Part shown: positions 27,700 to 39,549 of the stretch, in pieces
How the letters are laid out: each line of letters opens with the position of its first letter
How positions within the stretch are numbered: the first letter of the stretch is position 1
Origin: Anisakis pegreffii
Taxonomy: Eukaryota; Nematoda; Chromadorea; Rhabditida; Anisakidae
DNA: 64,000 nt
Direction of reading: 5' to 3'
NCBI GenBank assembly: GCA_035041965.1
Contig: JAPYMA010002875.1
Coordinates: 248,001-312,000, forward strand
The notes under the pieces: generated by a model
The model's database searches: none
Told to the model about the DNA's origin: nothing
What the model saw: the letters and a program-made list of their open reading frames with translations, nothing else
Translations under genes and position numbers: made by a program

Positions 27700-29460
27700 C
27701 CAGAAATGACAAAGTAAATTTTGAAACAATCACATATTAATACAATGGATGAATAGAACAGTTTGTATAATGTTCGGAACTGAGTGAGTCGGAAATGAGC
27801 CTCAGTCACAGCATCTTAACTTCGCGTTGAGTCAGGATAAACGTAAGCTTGAATCCCATGATGAATACTACTGGAAGCATGGGTTAAGACTGAGCTTGAT
27901 CCAAAAGTAAACCACAGCCTGAACATCAGATTGAGCCTCAAAATGTGTCGCGAAAGAAGCCTCAATCTAAGCAACGTTGTGGGTCTCAGTTTTTGGTGAG
28001 AATTAACCCAATACCAGAATAAGCCTCAAACTAAGTCTTGTCATGAGTCCTGAGTATGTAACAGTTTCCGGCATAAGTCGTTACAAATCTGAGCATAACC
28101 TATTCATGACAGAATCTACCAATTGAATCCTTCAGGCAATAACGAGTAAAAGGATGGATTTGCGGGAGGAGTAATAGAAAACCTGCGAGGAAACGAAACA
28201 GGTATCGATGAAAAAAAATGATTGAGCTATCGATCACCTGCATGTATTTCGGTCAGTACCGTTCATAATTATATTTATAAAATTACGAACAACAGTATCA
28301 ATGAATGTTTCTTTTATAACGGTATACATTACCCATTAACAGTTCGCACCGATAATGGCGAAACACAAAGAGAAACGGACACTAATACAAAAACATCTCG
28401 TAACCAGCAAAATGGCGCAATAAAATGGAAGGATAACATAGATAGAAATGATTAAATAGACCGATACATGTAGAAATTTCGCGGTGTAAGTGGATGACGT
28501 AAATTGGGAGAAGAGGTATGGGAATAGATTTGAAATAGCCATGATTTTTAAGGGAAAACACAGGTTTTTAAGCGCAAAAACAGGTTTTTCCCAACATTTC
28601 CCAAAACCATTATTATTAAGATTCTCCCTTCCAAATAGTACAGGTTTTTCTACGAGAGAGAATAAACGCTCAAGTACAAAACTTGGCCATGCGATTTCTG
28701 CAGTTCAGAAAAACCATTATTAAGGTCCTCTAATTTACCCGTGTTCCTGGTAAATTTTAAGCTTTGCATATCACCACAGACTGAAAAATACTTTATAAAT
28801 GATGATTATACTAATAATATTAATATGAGTAATAACAACGATCATAATGACGAGTAATAATTACAACAATCGTTGGTATTACTATTGTAATAATACAGTT
28901 ACTATTATTGCGATAACACAATCAAATAATAACATTACCATCATAATAAATAACAAATGACATTACTATTACAACAGCACAATTACACAAACAAATAACA
29001 TTACTACTATTATAACAAAAATACCATTACTATTAAAATGACGGAATCAGAAACAAAATTACAACTATAATAACATCACATGAAAGACTGATCGCGGTAG
29101 CAATGATAATAGTAATAATGATGATAATAGTGAAAACAGCTCAGTGAATTAATAAATAAATAATCACGTGATTGATAATTGAATGAATCTTCAAAGTTTT
29201 CAAAATGGATGTTGTCTACGCTGCGGTGATATGAAAAGTGTTAATGATAAATCTCAATAATTTCGCATACTCTTTATATTTTGGCAGCGACAAAGATGTC
29301 TTCATTTTAATACAGTCCAAAACCTGAAATTATTTCAAGTTATCGGTCATTCACAACTAAAACCTCAGCTTTCAGTGTAACTTATACGTTGCCTTAGCCT
29401 CACGCTCAATTCCAAACATCCGTAGCTTACACTCCCAGTGATCAAATTTTGGCTTAAATT
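27700..29460. other. Intergenic stretch with trinucleotide-rich sequence
   Basis: No gene seen. About 28795-29160 is dominated by AT-rich TAA/TTA/ACA trinucleotide runs (many ATAATAAT tracts), which is low-complexity sequence and not coding. The frames at 28222-28455 and 28490-28723 have no family resemblance. Confidence 0.5.
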
Positions 29461-32400
29461 TCAACTCCACCTACCATTATTTGACGCTTTCTCTTGTCTC
29501 TTCTTTCTCTTGTCGCGTGATATCGTGGATGTTATTATAGGTTCACCCCTTCTTTGCTCATTCCAGTTCCACGCGTCACGCAACACGCGCCTGCCTCTCC
29601 ACCACGTACCTGCATCTAAATAAGCAAACAAGCAATAATAGCTGTATTAGTCATGCTCACAATAATAATTAATAACATTTGAATAATAATAATAATAACA
29701 ATAATTATTACTATTATTATTGTAAAAGTAATAATGAGAACGACTCCTTACCCACATAGGTCACAACATTTTCCTCCGGAATGTAAGTATCCGGTGAACG
29801 GGATGCATTCCTGAAAAAAAACGTGAAATGTTCCGATATACTTTATATTACTCTGTACATCTCCATAACTCTCCATAACTGCCGCGCTCCCTAACCCATT
29901 CTTATTCTTCTAACCTCTCTTACTCACACGTTATGTACCCCAAAACCCTCATTATTTCACCACCCCTACTCAAGCACCATGTTTCTCATCTCTTTATTCT
30001 CACCCTCTCTCGTTCAATCAATAATTACTCACCTCGAATACCCAATCTCGGATACTTCTCCCCCAAAATGTGTTTCTCTGGTTCCCTCGCCTAGTGTCGT
30101 CCTCTCTAGTCCGACGCTCACATCGCAGTATCCCGTCGAAGTTGGTCGCCGTTGTCCAAAGACAAAATTGTTGTAGTCTCCACGGCAGTCTTGCACTGTC
30201 TGATTTCTCTGATTGGCGTTATGCCTCCATAATTCTTCCCGCTGTTCTTTTTGTCTTTGTCTCTTTGGTTCTACAAACGTTCCTCGAACCCTTGGCCCGT
30301 CTCTAACGTTTTCTTGGCGATATGCCAAGTGTGGGGTCATTTCGCCACGGATTCCGCATTCGGCTCCACTGTTTACATCACCCCAATCTGCAACCTCACT
30401 GAAAATTTTCTGAATTGATGCCATTGAAGAAAAATCGTAAGAAAGAAAATAATAATAAACAGAAACAAAAAATAACGATATCAGTTTCAATGAAATAATA
30501 ATAATATTGATAACAACAGCGACAAAAATGAACGAAAAATTACCCGACTGCTTCTGGCGAATCGTCGCCATCAGGGAAATGCGTTCCCGTGATTGTGAAG
30601 TTACGGAATGCGTACTGTTCCGAAAGAGTGAGGAAATTAAAGCTGAAATGATGATATCATTGGGATAAAGGACACATCAAAAACCGAACGCCAACATACA
30701 AACTACAAAACAAAATCACGCTGTTTGGCGTGCTGTGAACATAGCACACGCACGCGTACGGCACTGATTCGCCAATAACAACTGATGATGGAACGAACAC
30801 GTCACCATGTCGGATTGACACGTTCCGCGCGATGCGTGTTGGTCGTTGGGTGCGACTGTGGTTACGTCGCGCCGGGAGGCTGCAGATGATGAGGCTGCAG
30901 TTGCTTGAGCGGTGATATTTGGCTGCAATGGTGCGGATATATGGCTGCGAGCTTGTGGCTGAGGGTGCTGAAGAGAGTGTTGTCGGTCTTGCAGAATCGA
31001 TGTGGTCATCGCTTGCAAGTAGTCCTCAATCACCACAAAACGGGTCCCGATTCGCGCTAAAACACCCGCTTGCATTCAACGAAACATTTTGCCAGAAAAG
31101 TCACAAAATGACAAATGATGTCATTCGACGTCATAAGCTGAAACAAATGACGTCACTCCCGGTCAGTCACTCATTAAAATAACTCAAAAATTGCAAAACA
31201 CCAACAAGATGCATGCTCTCCGACGAGTCTGCAGAGTGTATGAAATGCTCCAACCACACTATTCCATTCACCCGAACGCACTGCAATCCTCTCGTGCACT
31301 CCATCGAAGTTCGTAAATTCTTTTATTTCGTGCCAAATCTCGTCGAAATCCGATCTCATAAAGTGGCACAGTGCATGGTCACGCTGGTCGGCACGCAACA
31401 TCGTCCGCTCTTCTGAAAGCGTTACATTACAAAATGACCTCAAAACGACGAGGTGAAATTGAACTGCTAAATGCAAAATTCACAAAACACAATGAACGGA
31501 CTAAACCGAGATGAGGTGTTCAAATTAAATTTCATATCCTCCTCAAAATTAAGATTAAAGTTCAACCCCCACCCCCTACTAACCATTATTGACGATTGCA
31601 CTTTCATATTCGCGCGGTATGACAAGATATCTTGGAAGAGATAATATGAAATTGCGTTCATCTAAGAGACCATCAGCAATATTGAATTTGATCAGTGATA
31701 TTTCTGATGGATAAACGTTGTGATTCGCATCACAATAGTGCACATTCACCGATGCCACGCATAAACGTCGTCTCAAAAAGTAATCCTCTTTGTTTGTGAA
31801 CTCCCTTCCATCTGCAAACCTATCCTTCTTAAAATTGATTATTTTATCACTATTATTTCTTATCTTCTTCTTATCATTTATTATCACAACATTTTAAAAA
31901 ATTTTCCCTCCTTCTTATCACTTATTATATTGATCATTTCATCACTGCTATTTCGTATCATTTATCATTATTCACGTTAATACAAACCGTTGTACTGTTG
32001 TTGATTCATATCGAATCGCTCTGTAAACTGCGCCAACATATTTCTCACGTCGCACATACGTTTCCATATAAACTCATCACATCCCGGCTCGAAATACTAC
32101 AATTTAAAATAATAGTAATAATAATAATAAACACAAAAATAAAAATGAGCATAATAAAAATAACAACTGTAAATTCGTACCACTGTGGAATATTCGTCCT
32201 CTTCATCGGTTCGACGAGACGCGTGCAAAACTGGTGATTCATTAAGCCTATCTCGTGCATTTGTCATCGGCTCCCTTACGGAAGATGGGGTCTGCAATAC
32301 TCATAAGATAATGATAATACTAATAATAATAACATTAATATTAAAAATAACAATAATAATAATAAAGAACAACAGCAATAAATAAATACCGGAGAGTGAT

Positions 32401-32759
32401 TTCCGCGGTCTCGTCTCCTTTGACGTCTCTGCCGTAGTTGTGCCCGCCCGGCTGCCGATTCATTGAACTGCTTGGCGCGATACTTCCAAGCTTGACGCTC
32501 GTCATTCGACATATTCTTAAATATTTATTAATTATCATATATAATAATATACAATAATAATATCAATAATATGTATTAATAACAATAATAAATAATAATA
32601 ATAAGTAAACAATAATAATAATATAAAACTCACACGCCACTCAAGATCGCCTTCTTCTTTCAAATTTTCCAGTATATATAATCTGCCACGAAATCGTGGC
32701 TTGATCACCGTTTGTATAAACATCCAATATCCTGATCGCTTTTCCGCACCTTTCACCAT
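29461..32759 (-). CDS. MAEL: Maelstrom homologue: HMG box plus Maelstrom (RNase H-fold) domain
   Basis: Eleven exons: 32759-32634, 32515-32390, 32291-32181, 32096-31988, 31811-31584, 31412-31206, 31068 to about 30741/30765, 30642-30544, 30398-30033, 29810-29752 and 29615-29461; about 630 aa. Residues 1-70 form an HMG box (RSGYWMFIQTVIKPRF, EWRNMSNDERQAWKYRAKQF) followed by an Arg-rich tract. The Maelstrom domain follows: VYPSEISLIKFNIADGLLDE (its conserved Glu), SGEWNSVVGAFHTLCRLVGE, TRFVVIEDYLQAM, and the zinc cluster C-x2-H-x8-C in TCSFHHQLLLANQC. These match the order in animal Maelstrom, a germline piRNA-pathway protein of nuage and nucleus. The C-terminal 200 residues are charged, Arg/Gln-rich and end basic; I know no counterpart. 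The exon 6 and exon 7 donors are ambiguous, and one exon 7 choice would remove the last Cys. The neighbours give no operon hint. Confidence 0.8.
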
Positions 32760-34373
32760 TTTTTATTATATATATTTATTTATTTATTATTATTTATTTA
32801 AGTAATATCGTCTATATAATTAAGTTTAACTCTTAACTATATGTGGACTGAGCGAGTCGTTCAAACGCGCTCTAACGACACACAACTGACAATAGAGAAG
32901 TTCACGCTGTCGGCTGTCATTCGAACAGCACTGATAATATGATAAGATTCTTATCACTTAAATGGTCAGCACTCTACTCTGATAATAACATGCACGTACA
33001 GCAATAAGGTATGTGCAACCCAAACATTTTGCATTACACCAATAATGATACATACTGTTGATAACTGTTTATAACACACATACGTACTGTTAACAACACA
33101 CATAACAATAATCCTGCAGTTCAAGTCAAGGGGAAAGGGTGACGTGACACACAAATAACACGTATCAACCATCGCATGCATGATGACATGGTGTCACGGC
33201 ACATATTTACAACTGCCGATAGTAATCCATGTAACCAGAAATAAACCAGTGATAAACAACAAGCAGCAACGTGAGTATAGCTTGAGTTCATATTACGAAT
33301 ATGAGTTCATATAAGTTTGAGTTTGAGTTCATTTAAAGGGTGCTCGGATTCTTTGGACACTGAGCGATTGGTGTGCCTGTCGCTCTATGCGATCGGCAAA
33401 GGTCATTGTAGCGACAATAGAAAAAAAGTGAGAGAGGTGCTACTGGAATTTGGTGTGCCGTGGTTTGTAGTACGGAAGATAGATTTAATGAATAAGGTTA
33501 CCATTGATAAACGACAGAAATAACAATAAGACGATGCACGTTATGATAATGATTGGATGTAGTTCGAACTGGCTTTATTGTATTTACTATTCGTATAACC
33601 AGTCGAATTCACTGATTAGATGTATTAACAAAAATGCGTACTATAGTCAGGATGTTGTTAAAGATTTATTCGAAGACTACTAAATTAGGATGTCTCGCGG
33701 TCAGTGATCTAGCTTTAATACAGTACTCAGCTCGGAAATCAGGTATTTCAAAGAATTTCAGAGACGAACAAAATCAAGGACTTTGCAGGTTTGATGATAA
33801 CTGAGGAGTCGTATTAACCCAGGAGGAAGTTGCTGTCGAAAAGTGAACGAAGGCCACGGGGATAAGGAATTTCGGATATGACCCTACACAACGTTGATCG
33901 GGTCTCATGGACGTTAGTACACTCAATATTCAACGGTGATCACACAACAGACAACGAATGAATGCAATCGTGAAGACTATCCATTTAAATATTCAGACGA
34001 ATATGTTATCATTTAGATCGGGCTATATGAGAAAACAATTCCGAAACAAATCGTGTACAACGAATGAGAATGTTATGTCTGACAATAGTATATGTGAACA
34101 TTCATCAACACATCTGCACATATCGGTTACGTGAGAAACATTCACTCAGTTGTATAGTTCTGGCGATGAATGAGTATTCAGATGCAAACAGAACGGTAGA
34201 TTGTGTTTTGATATCACGGTACGGTAACAGCAATTTTGTTAACAACAATTTTATTGACCAAACAGTAAAGTAGTTTTTATTGACAAAGTATTATCAGCGC
34301 AATTGGAGATGTTTTTTACGACGTTCAACGTTTAGGCATGATGCCATCTTCAGGAACATGTTGTTGAATCACC
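32760..34373. other. Intergenic stretch upstream of the Maelstrom gene
   Basis: No gene seen. 32760-32830 is a pure A/T low-complexity tract immediately before the Maelstrom start codon. Short TGAGTTCAT repeats occur around 33288-33335. The open frame 33317-33523 (+) has no relatives I recognise. Confidence 0.45.
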
Positions 34374-34509
34374 GACGATCGTCGTAAGCATTCGTTGGAC
34401 AGATGCAGGGTCAGGGATTATCTCTCCAATCATTTCATTGATAATCCTCTACCTACTCCACATAATCCCTGACCCTGGATCTGTCCAACGAATGCTTACG
34501 ACGATCGTC
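34374..34509. repeat. 48-bp inverted repeat next to a retroelement remnant
   Basis: Arms 34374-34421 and 34462-34509 are 48 bp each with one mismatch (arm begins GACGATCGTCGTAAGCATTC), separated by 40 bp. The right arm ends about 45 bp before the Penelope-like coding remnant starts. Inverted repeats are common at Penelope-like element ends, so this may be part of that element; that link is inference. Confidence 0.9.
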
Positions 34510-34551
34510 AATTTTTTTTCTCTTAACTACATGGTGGGAATTAAAAACAAC

Positions 34552-35392
34552 AGAGTTGTAACAAAATAGTACCGAAAACCAACCAACAGATATATCATCA
34601 TTCACCAGAAATCGGCTCATCCAGATCACATGAAGAGAAACCTTCTGACACAAATGAGGAATACGGCGCTCAGTTTGACGACGGATAAAACATGGAAAAG
34701 CAGAAACAATCGCATACCACAATGGCTACGATGGTTTAAAATTCGAAACCAGGTATCAAAGAGCACCAAAATGAAGAAATGAGGTTGTTACATTCAAAGT
34801 ACCGTATGTGAGAAGCCAACCCACAAATACTATGAACGTATCGCTCGAGACAACGGCTTACCCATAAATATAGTAATATAGTAACCACCCATAAATATAG
34901 TAATCACCCCACCGCCTAGCCTAAAAAGAATTTTAACCAAATCAAGACTATACGATCAAGCATGCTCAACGGAAAATTGTACGATATGCCAAACAATTAC
35001 GACGGAGCATGCAACAAGACTGGATGTGTCTATAAGGATACATGTGAATATGGCCAATTTTACATCGAAGAAACTGGAAGACCCCTTCATGTCCGTATCA
35101 ATGAGCACCTAAGAGCACTTAAATCCTACATGCACACCATACAAACAACTAAATCGTATATCAACATGCCCTTGTCCAAACACAAAATCGCACACCACAC
35201 AAACTCACTTCCCGTTTTAACTGTTGAAATCCTTGCACACTCCAACTTCACCACAAAAAGACGTATAATGGAAGCCCTTTCATCCAATCCAAAAGCCCCT
35301 CCATCAACCCTAGAGAGGAGATGGTGGAGGCCCTTAAATTCATCTCATAATTTTTTACCCCCTCCCTCACCTTTGTATATTCCATTCCATTG
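34552..35392 (+). mobile_element. Remnant of a Penelope-like retroelement (RT thumb plus GIY-YIG endonuclease)
   Basis: At 34560-34750 one frame encodes YRKPTNRYIIIHQKSAHPDH and MKRNLLTQM, the typical R/KPT...RY...HP..HKR block that follows the RT core, with a stop just upstream (TAG in place of a residue before YRKP). From about 34910 a frame gives PPSLKRILTKSRLYDQACST and ENCTICQ, then a frame change, then GACNKTGCVYKDTC and FYIEETGRPLHVRINEHL, which is the cysteine-bearing linker and the GIY-YIG endonuclease core (here FYIEETGR for the usual YIGETGR). The frame closes at 35393. An internal stop and at least one frameshift show that it is inactive. Confidence 0.8.
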
Positions 35393-38300
35393 ATTAACGT
35401 TATCACCTTTGTTTCATTTATCTCCATCATCGTATTTCATTGCACCTCATCGTTATGCTTGTACTTTATCTCCATCATTGTATTTGCGCTTTCCTATCAT
35501 CAATTCCGTCATTATATTATCATCCTTTATTTAGTTTCACATTCATCATTATGTAAATGTTTACCTCACCAAATTCATCTTACAGTTATTATAATCAAAA
35601 TATTAACACTTTATACATTAACGCAACTTGAGTCAATTACGAATTACACTTACAATGTGTTGTGAAATGTTAGCGATGATTGCCGTCAAGTGGTAAATCC
35701 ATAGAATGCACCTTTTGCTCACTGTACAGAATTTGTAGTTATTAAAATGAAGAGATGAGACAACGAGTGCAGTAGAATTTGGAATAGAAATGATAAAGAT
35801 TACAATAACTGTTGGAAGGTTTGGAACAAGGATAACGGCTACGGATAAAGTCGATATTAATGATGATATTGTACGCACTATCAGTATGATAAGGGGGGAG
35901 GCTGATGGAGGATGGACTGAATCTCTAAAGGTGAGACTATCCCCTAGTTGGTGATAATAGACACAACGAAAGATAAAAGAATGAATAAACAAAAACAACG
36001 AACAAACAGAAAAATTGTTGAAAATTATAACTGGCTGCAGGACGTTCCGAAGACCGCTGTTCCACTGATTGGTAATTTGACGACACAGGACAGGGTAATC
36101 GTTGACAGCAATTTGACCACTATTGGTGTTGCTCTTGTCGCTTGTCGTTCGGAAATCCACTGATACCAAAGAACGAGAAATCCAGTGACATCGGGTAGCG
36201 AGGAATCTACCGATGTCAGATAATAATATGTGTTGGTCTTAGCTAGATCGAGAGTGGTGTCAGCCAAAAAACCTTTTGCAAAGTGGGAACGTGGGGTCAC
36301 GATAACAGGGAGAGTTGGTGGCGAAGATGAATAAATCTTATCAAGTCGAAAAATTATTCGGATTTTTTGATGTTTCATATAATTAACAATACGATCCACA
36401 ATAATATGATCAACATACGATTCATGGGCAACAGATGTAGAGGTTGTGTGGTGATAAATTAGTCATATTCGGCAGTTACCAATTTTTCAATGGTTCTGCT
36501 AGATAAATTCACGACTCAACATGCAGTGCTGTCTCGGATCCTATTAATCCACCACAACCTCAAACTTGAGTAATTAAACCAAACGATAATCACACGTCAT
36601 AATTATCGCGAAAAAACAATATTTTGAGCGAATATCTAACAAAACAAAATGTATTAAAGCGAGATAACGTTATTGAAATAGAAAAATAATTATGGGCTGA
36701 CCATATTTAGAAATCATAGCAATAATGATTAATATCAATGGTGATCATTAAATGATTTAAAGACGTACGAACGTAGAGAGGATAAACGTTGATAGAATTA
36801 TAGCATTTTTGAAGATGATTAATACGATTCGATTATTTATATTAGAAGATTATGGGCGTGTAAAGGTTACATATACGATAACGTGGCGCCTTTAGCTTCA
36901 TGATGATGCAGATTTTAGATTTTCATAAACCTGCAATAAATGAACTGTACAATTAATACTGACGTTCGATGATTACGATATCGGCAGATTGATATCGGAC
37001 CTTTCCGTGCGCCTGGAACACGTATAAATCTTTTGTGCATAAATTATTCATGCACGAAAGATTTCATGTGGCCTCCAGATGGCACGATGAGGCCATATCT
37101 TCCCTATCCGATTACTTTATTTTCGAAAATAGAATAAAGACAAATTAGAATGATATCATCATCAAGATAACATTTGATAAATAGTTAAAAATAAAAATAT
37201 GTCATATTACACCACAAATTACAATGATGTGATCATAGCACTACAACATTATGTTTGTTTTTCTCGCGACGTTTGTTTTTCTCGCGACGTCAGTCGCAAC
37301 AGATATTGAATACCACTGTAATGTCGAAGTGAGATAGTAAGATATTACGAAGAATTTGGAAGATGGGAAATGATGAAGGTGTGGAAATACTCAACAATAA
37401 CAATTTGTAACTTTTAACCGGACGAACGTCGACAGCACGATTTGACTGGATTTCTTGAGACAGGAATACGCTGATCTCAGGAGGAAGCGTTGAAAGTATT
37501 TGATTCAGACGAGAACACATCGATTTCGAGGGGAAACGTTGAGAATCTTGATATTTTGATCGAGGAACGTTGATGGGATTTGATCTTGGCCGAAATTCGA
37601 AATTGATAGATAGCTAGAGACGGTAACAATATTGGAAAAAGAATAAGTGAACCAATAATAATGACTTGGGGAAGGTTGAAATATTGAATTATCGGGGACG
37701 TGAATCAATGGAGAAAATCATATATAAACGACGAACTTAGAAAGTGAAGAGCAAAATACGAGAAATGATGAGTAAACAGTTTTGTGCAGCTGTCGGAAAG
37801 GATTTGTTTGCTATTTTTAGATATATGAGCTGATATTGGTGGTACTCGCAACCGTTACAGTTTTGTAGAATTGATACAGATCTGACATAAAATTGGTATT
37901 ATTACAATTCGTAGATAAGAGTTGAGATAAAGCAACGAATCCAAACGATGAATCATACGACGATATTGCGATTCTTATATATTGTACATGTCATGAATTT
38001 CCACAAAACCTTTCTTTTACCAAACATAATCTAAGAAATTGACAAAGCTTATTGTTGGTGCTTGTGATGTGACGTTTATAGCATAAAATTAACATAACAT
38101 TACGAACATTTTCATTGAACAACCGTTGTTACTCGTTCAGATAGGTACGCGTGGCCGTTTCTGATTTTGCAGTTCTTTGTGCCTTTTTCGCACCGTAGCG
38201 TTATCGTTCAATGGCACCATAGAAAATGAATGGGCCTGAAAGTGAAGCCATATGGCTCAATTCAAGTTCTCAATCGTAACCAATTTCGCAAAACAACCCC

Positions 38301-39549
38301 GTACCCCCTGTTTCACAAAATTACACAACTCAAATTACCAAACATCACTCTCATTCCATTATACCTTCTCATCAATACTCAGCCTCTTTTGAGCTTGTCA
38401 TTCTTTGCCTGCACTGCATACAAAACAACAATAGGAAAACGATCGTGCTGAGGCGAGAAGTGATTTTAGATTCGGATCTGAGATATACACGAATGCTGAA
38501 CTGAAATCAGTGTTTTGTAATGCCAACGTCAGCAAGCACTCGAGCAATCAGCACACACCAGATTGTAGCACGAAGGAACGTCTTATATAAGATTTTTCGA
38601 CAAACGAACCTCGTGTCCATAAGGACACCTCTGTGAGAGCAACGACCGAAAGAAACCGTAAAATTCCCGATGTGAATCGATGTTTTTGATATAAAAAACG
38701 ATGCACAAACGGTGATCAAGTGACCATTAATACTGTTTATCTCATTTCCAATGCAACGAATAATTACACTCAGTTCGATTCGAAGAGCGCAATTCGATAT
38801 CTACAGATAACCTGCATTGTAGCGCATCTGAATACAGCAACGAATCATCGGCTAAATAACTCGACACATAAATCAACCTCAGCGCTTAATGAGAGTATCA
38901 GAGAAACTAGAATTAAACTCACATATAACAAACAAAATAATTTAACTCACATAAAGAAGTATCGAAAGTAGAATGATCGATTGCAAAATGTATGATAAAG
39001 TGGAACTAAAAAGAAACAACAATAAACAATATCGAACATCGTTGAACGACAAATCAAGAATGAAACTGAATTTAGGAATATCATTTCAAATAAATTAAAC
39101 AAACGTTAATCTGAAGGATAACCTTTGAAGAAGGAGACTTCTCGCAAAAAAACATGCTTTAAGACATTATGTTAAATGACGTCTACATTATCTTATAAAT
39201 ACACCTCACGTTCTAAATGTTTGCAACAATAACAGAACAAATTCAATGAAGCTCACATAATAACAATGGATTAAACTTGGTGTAATGAACTTTAATTTGA
39301 TTAAGCATCAAAGAAGAATCGATCTGAATATTATGAATTACCACGATGAACGCAACGAATAAAATAATGAGTAATTAACTCTAATTCGATTTATAACGCT
39401 GCAAAACAGAAGATCACAGTCGATTGGATAACAATTCAACAATTATGATATAAAACATATGTGAGAATATTACATGGAATAAATAATTTTCGAATAATCA
39501 TTATCACTATTATTTCACAATATTACTGTTTCTGAAATCATTACTATGA
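35393..39549. other. Intergenic stretch
   Basis: No gene recognised. It holds the partner copy of the dispersed repeat (35873-35972), a tandem duplication of an 18-bp unit GTTTGTTTTTCTCGCGAC (37253-37288) and a short hairpin around 37025-37065 (AAATCTTTTGTGCAT with its inverted copy). Frames at 35633-36169, 36025-36399 and 37290-37520 (-) show no family resemblance. Confidence 0.45.
35873..35972. repeat. Dispersed repeat copy (partner at 20.1 kb, inverted)
   Basis: GTACGCACTATCAGTATGAT through GGACTGAATCTCTAAAGGTG to CTAGTTGGTGATAATAGACA is the diverged reverse complement of 20107-20225. Confidence 0.8.

Noticed and set aside
28795..29160. Dense ATAATAAT and ACA repeats as a regulatory element
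   Set aside because: Simple low-complexity sequence, of the kind also seen in nearby introns.
30029..30571. 180-codon frame as a single-exon gene with an N-terminal membrane segment
   Set aside because: The hydrophobic N-terminal part is intron sequence; the real pieces are Maelstrom-gene exons ending at 30033 and 30544, joined in a different phase.
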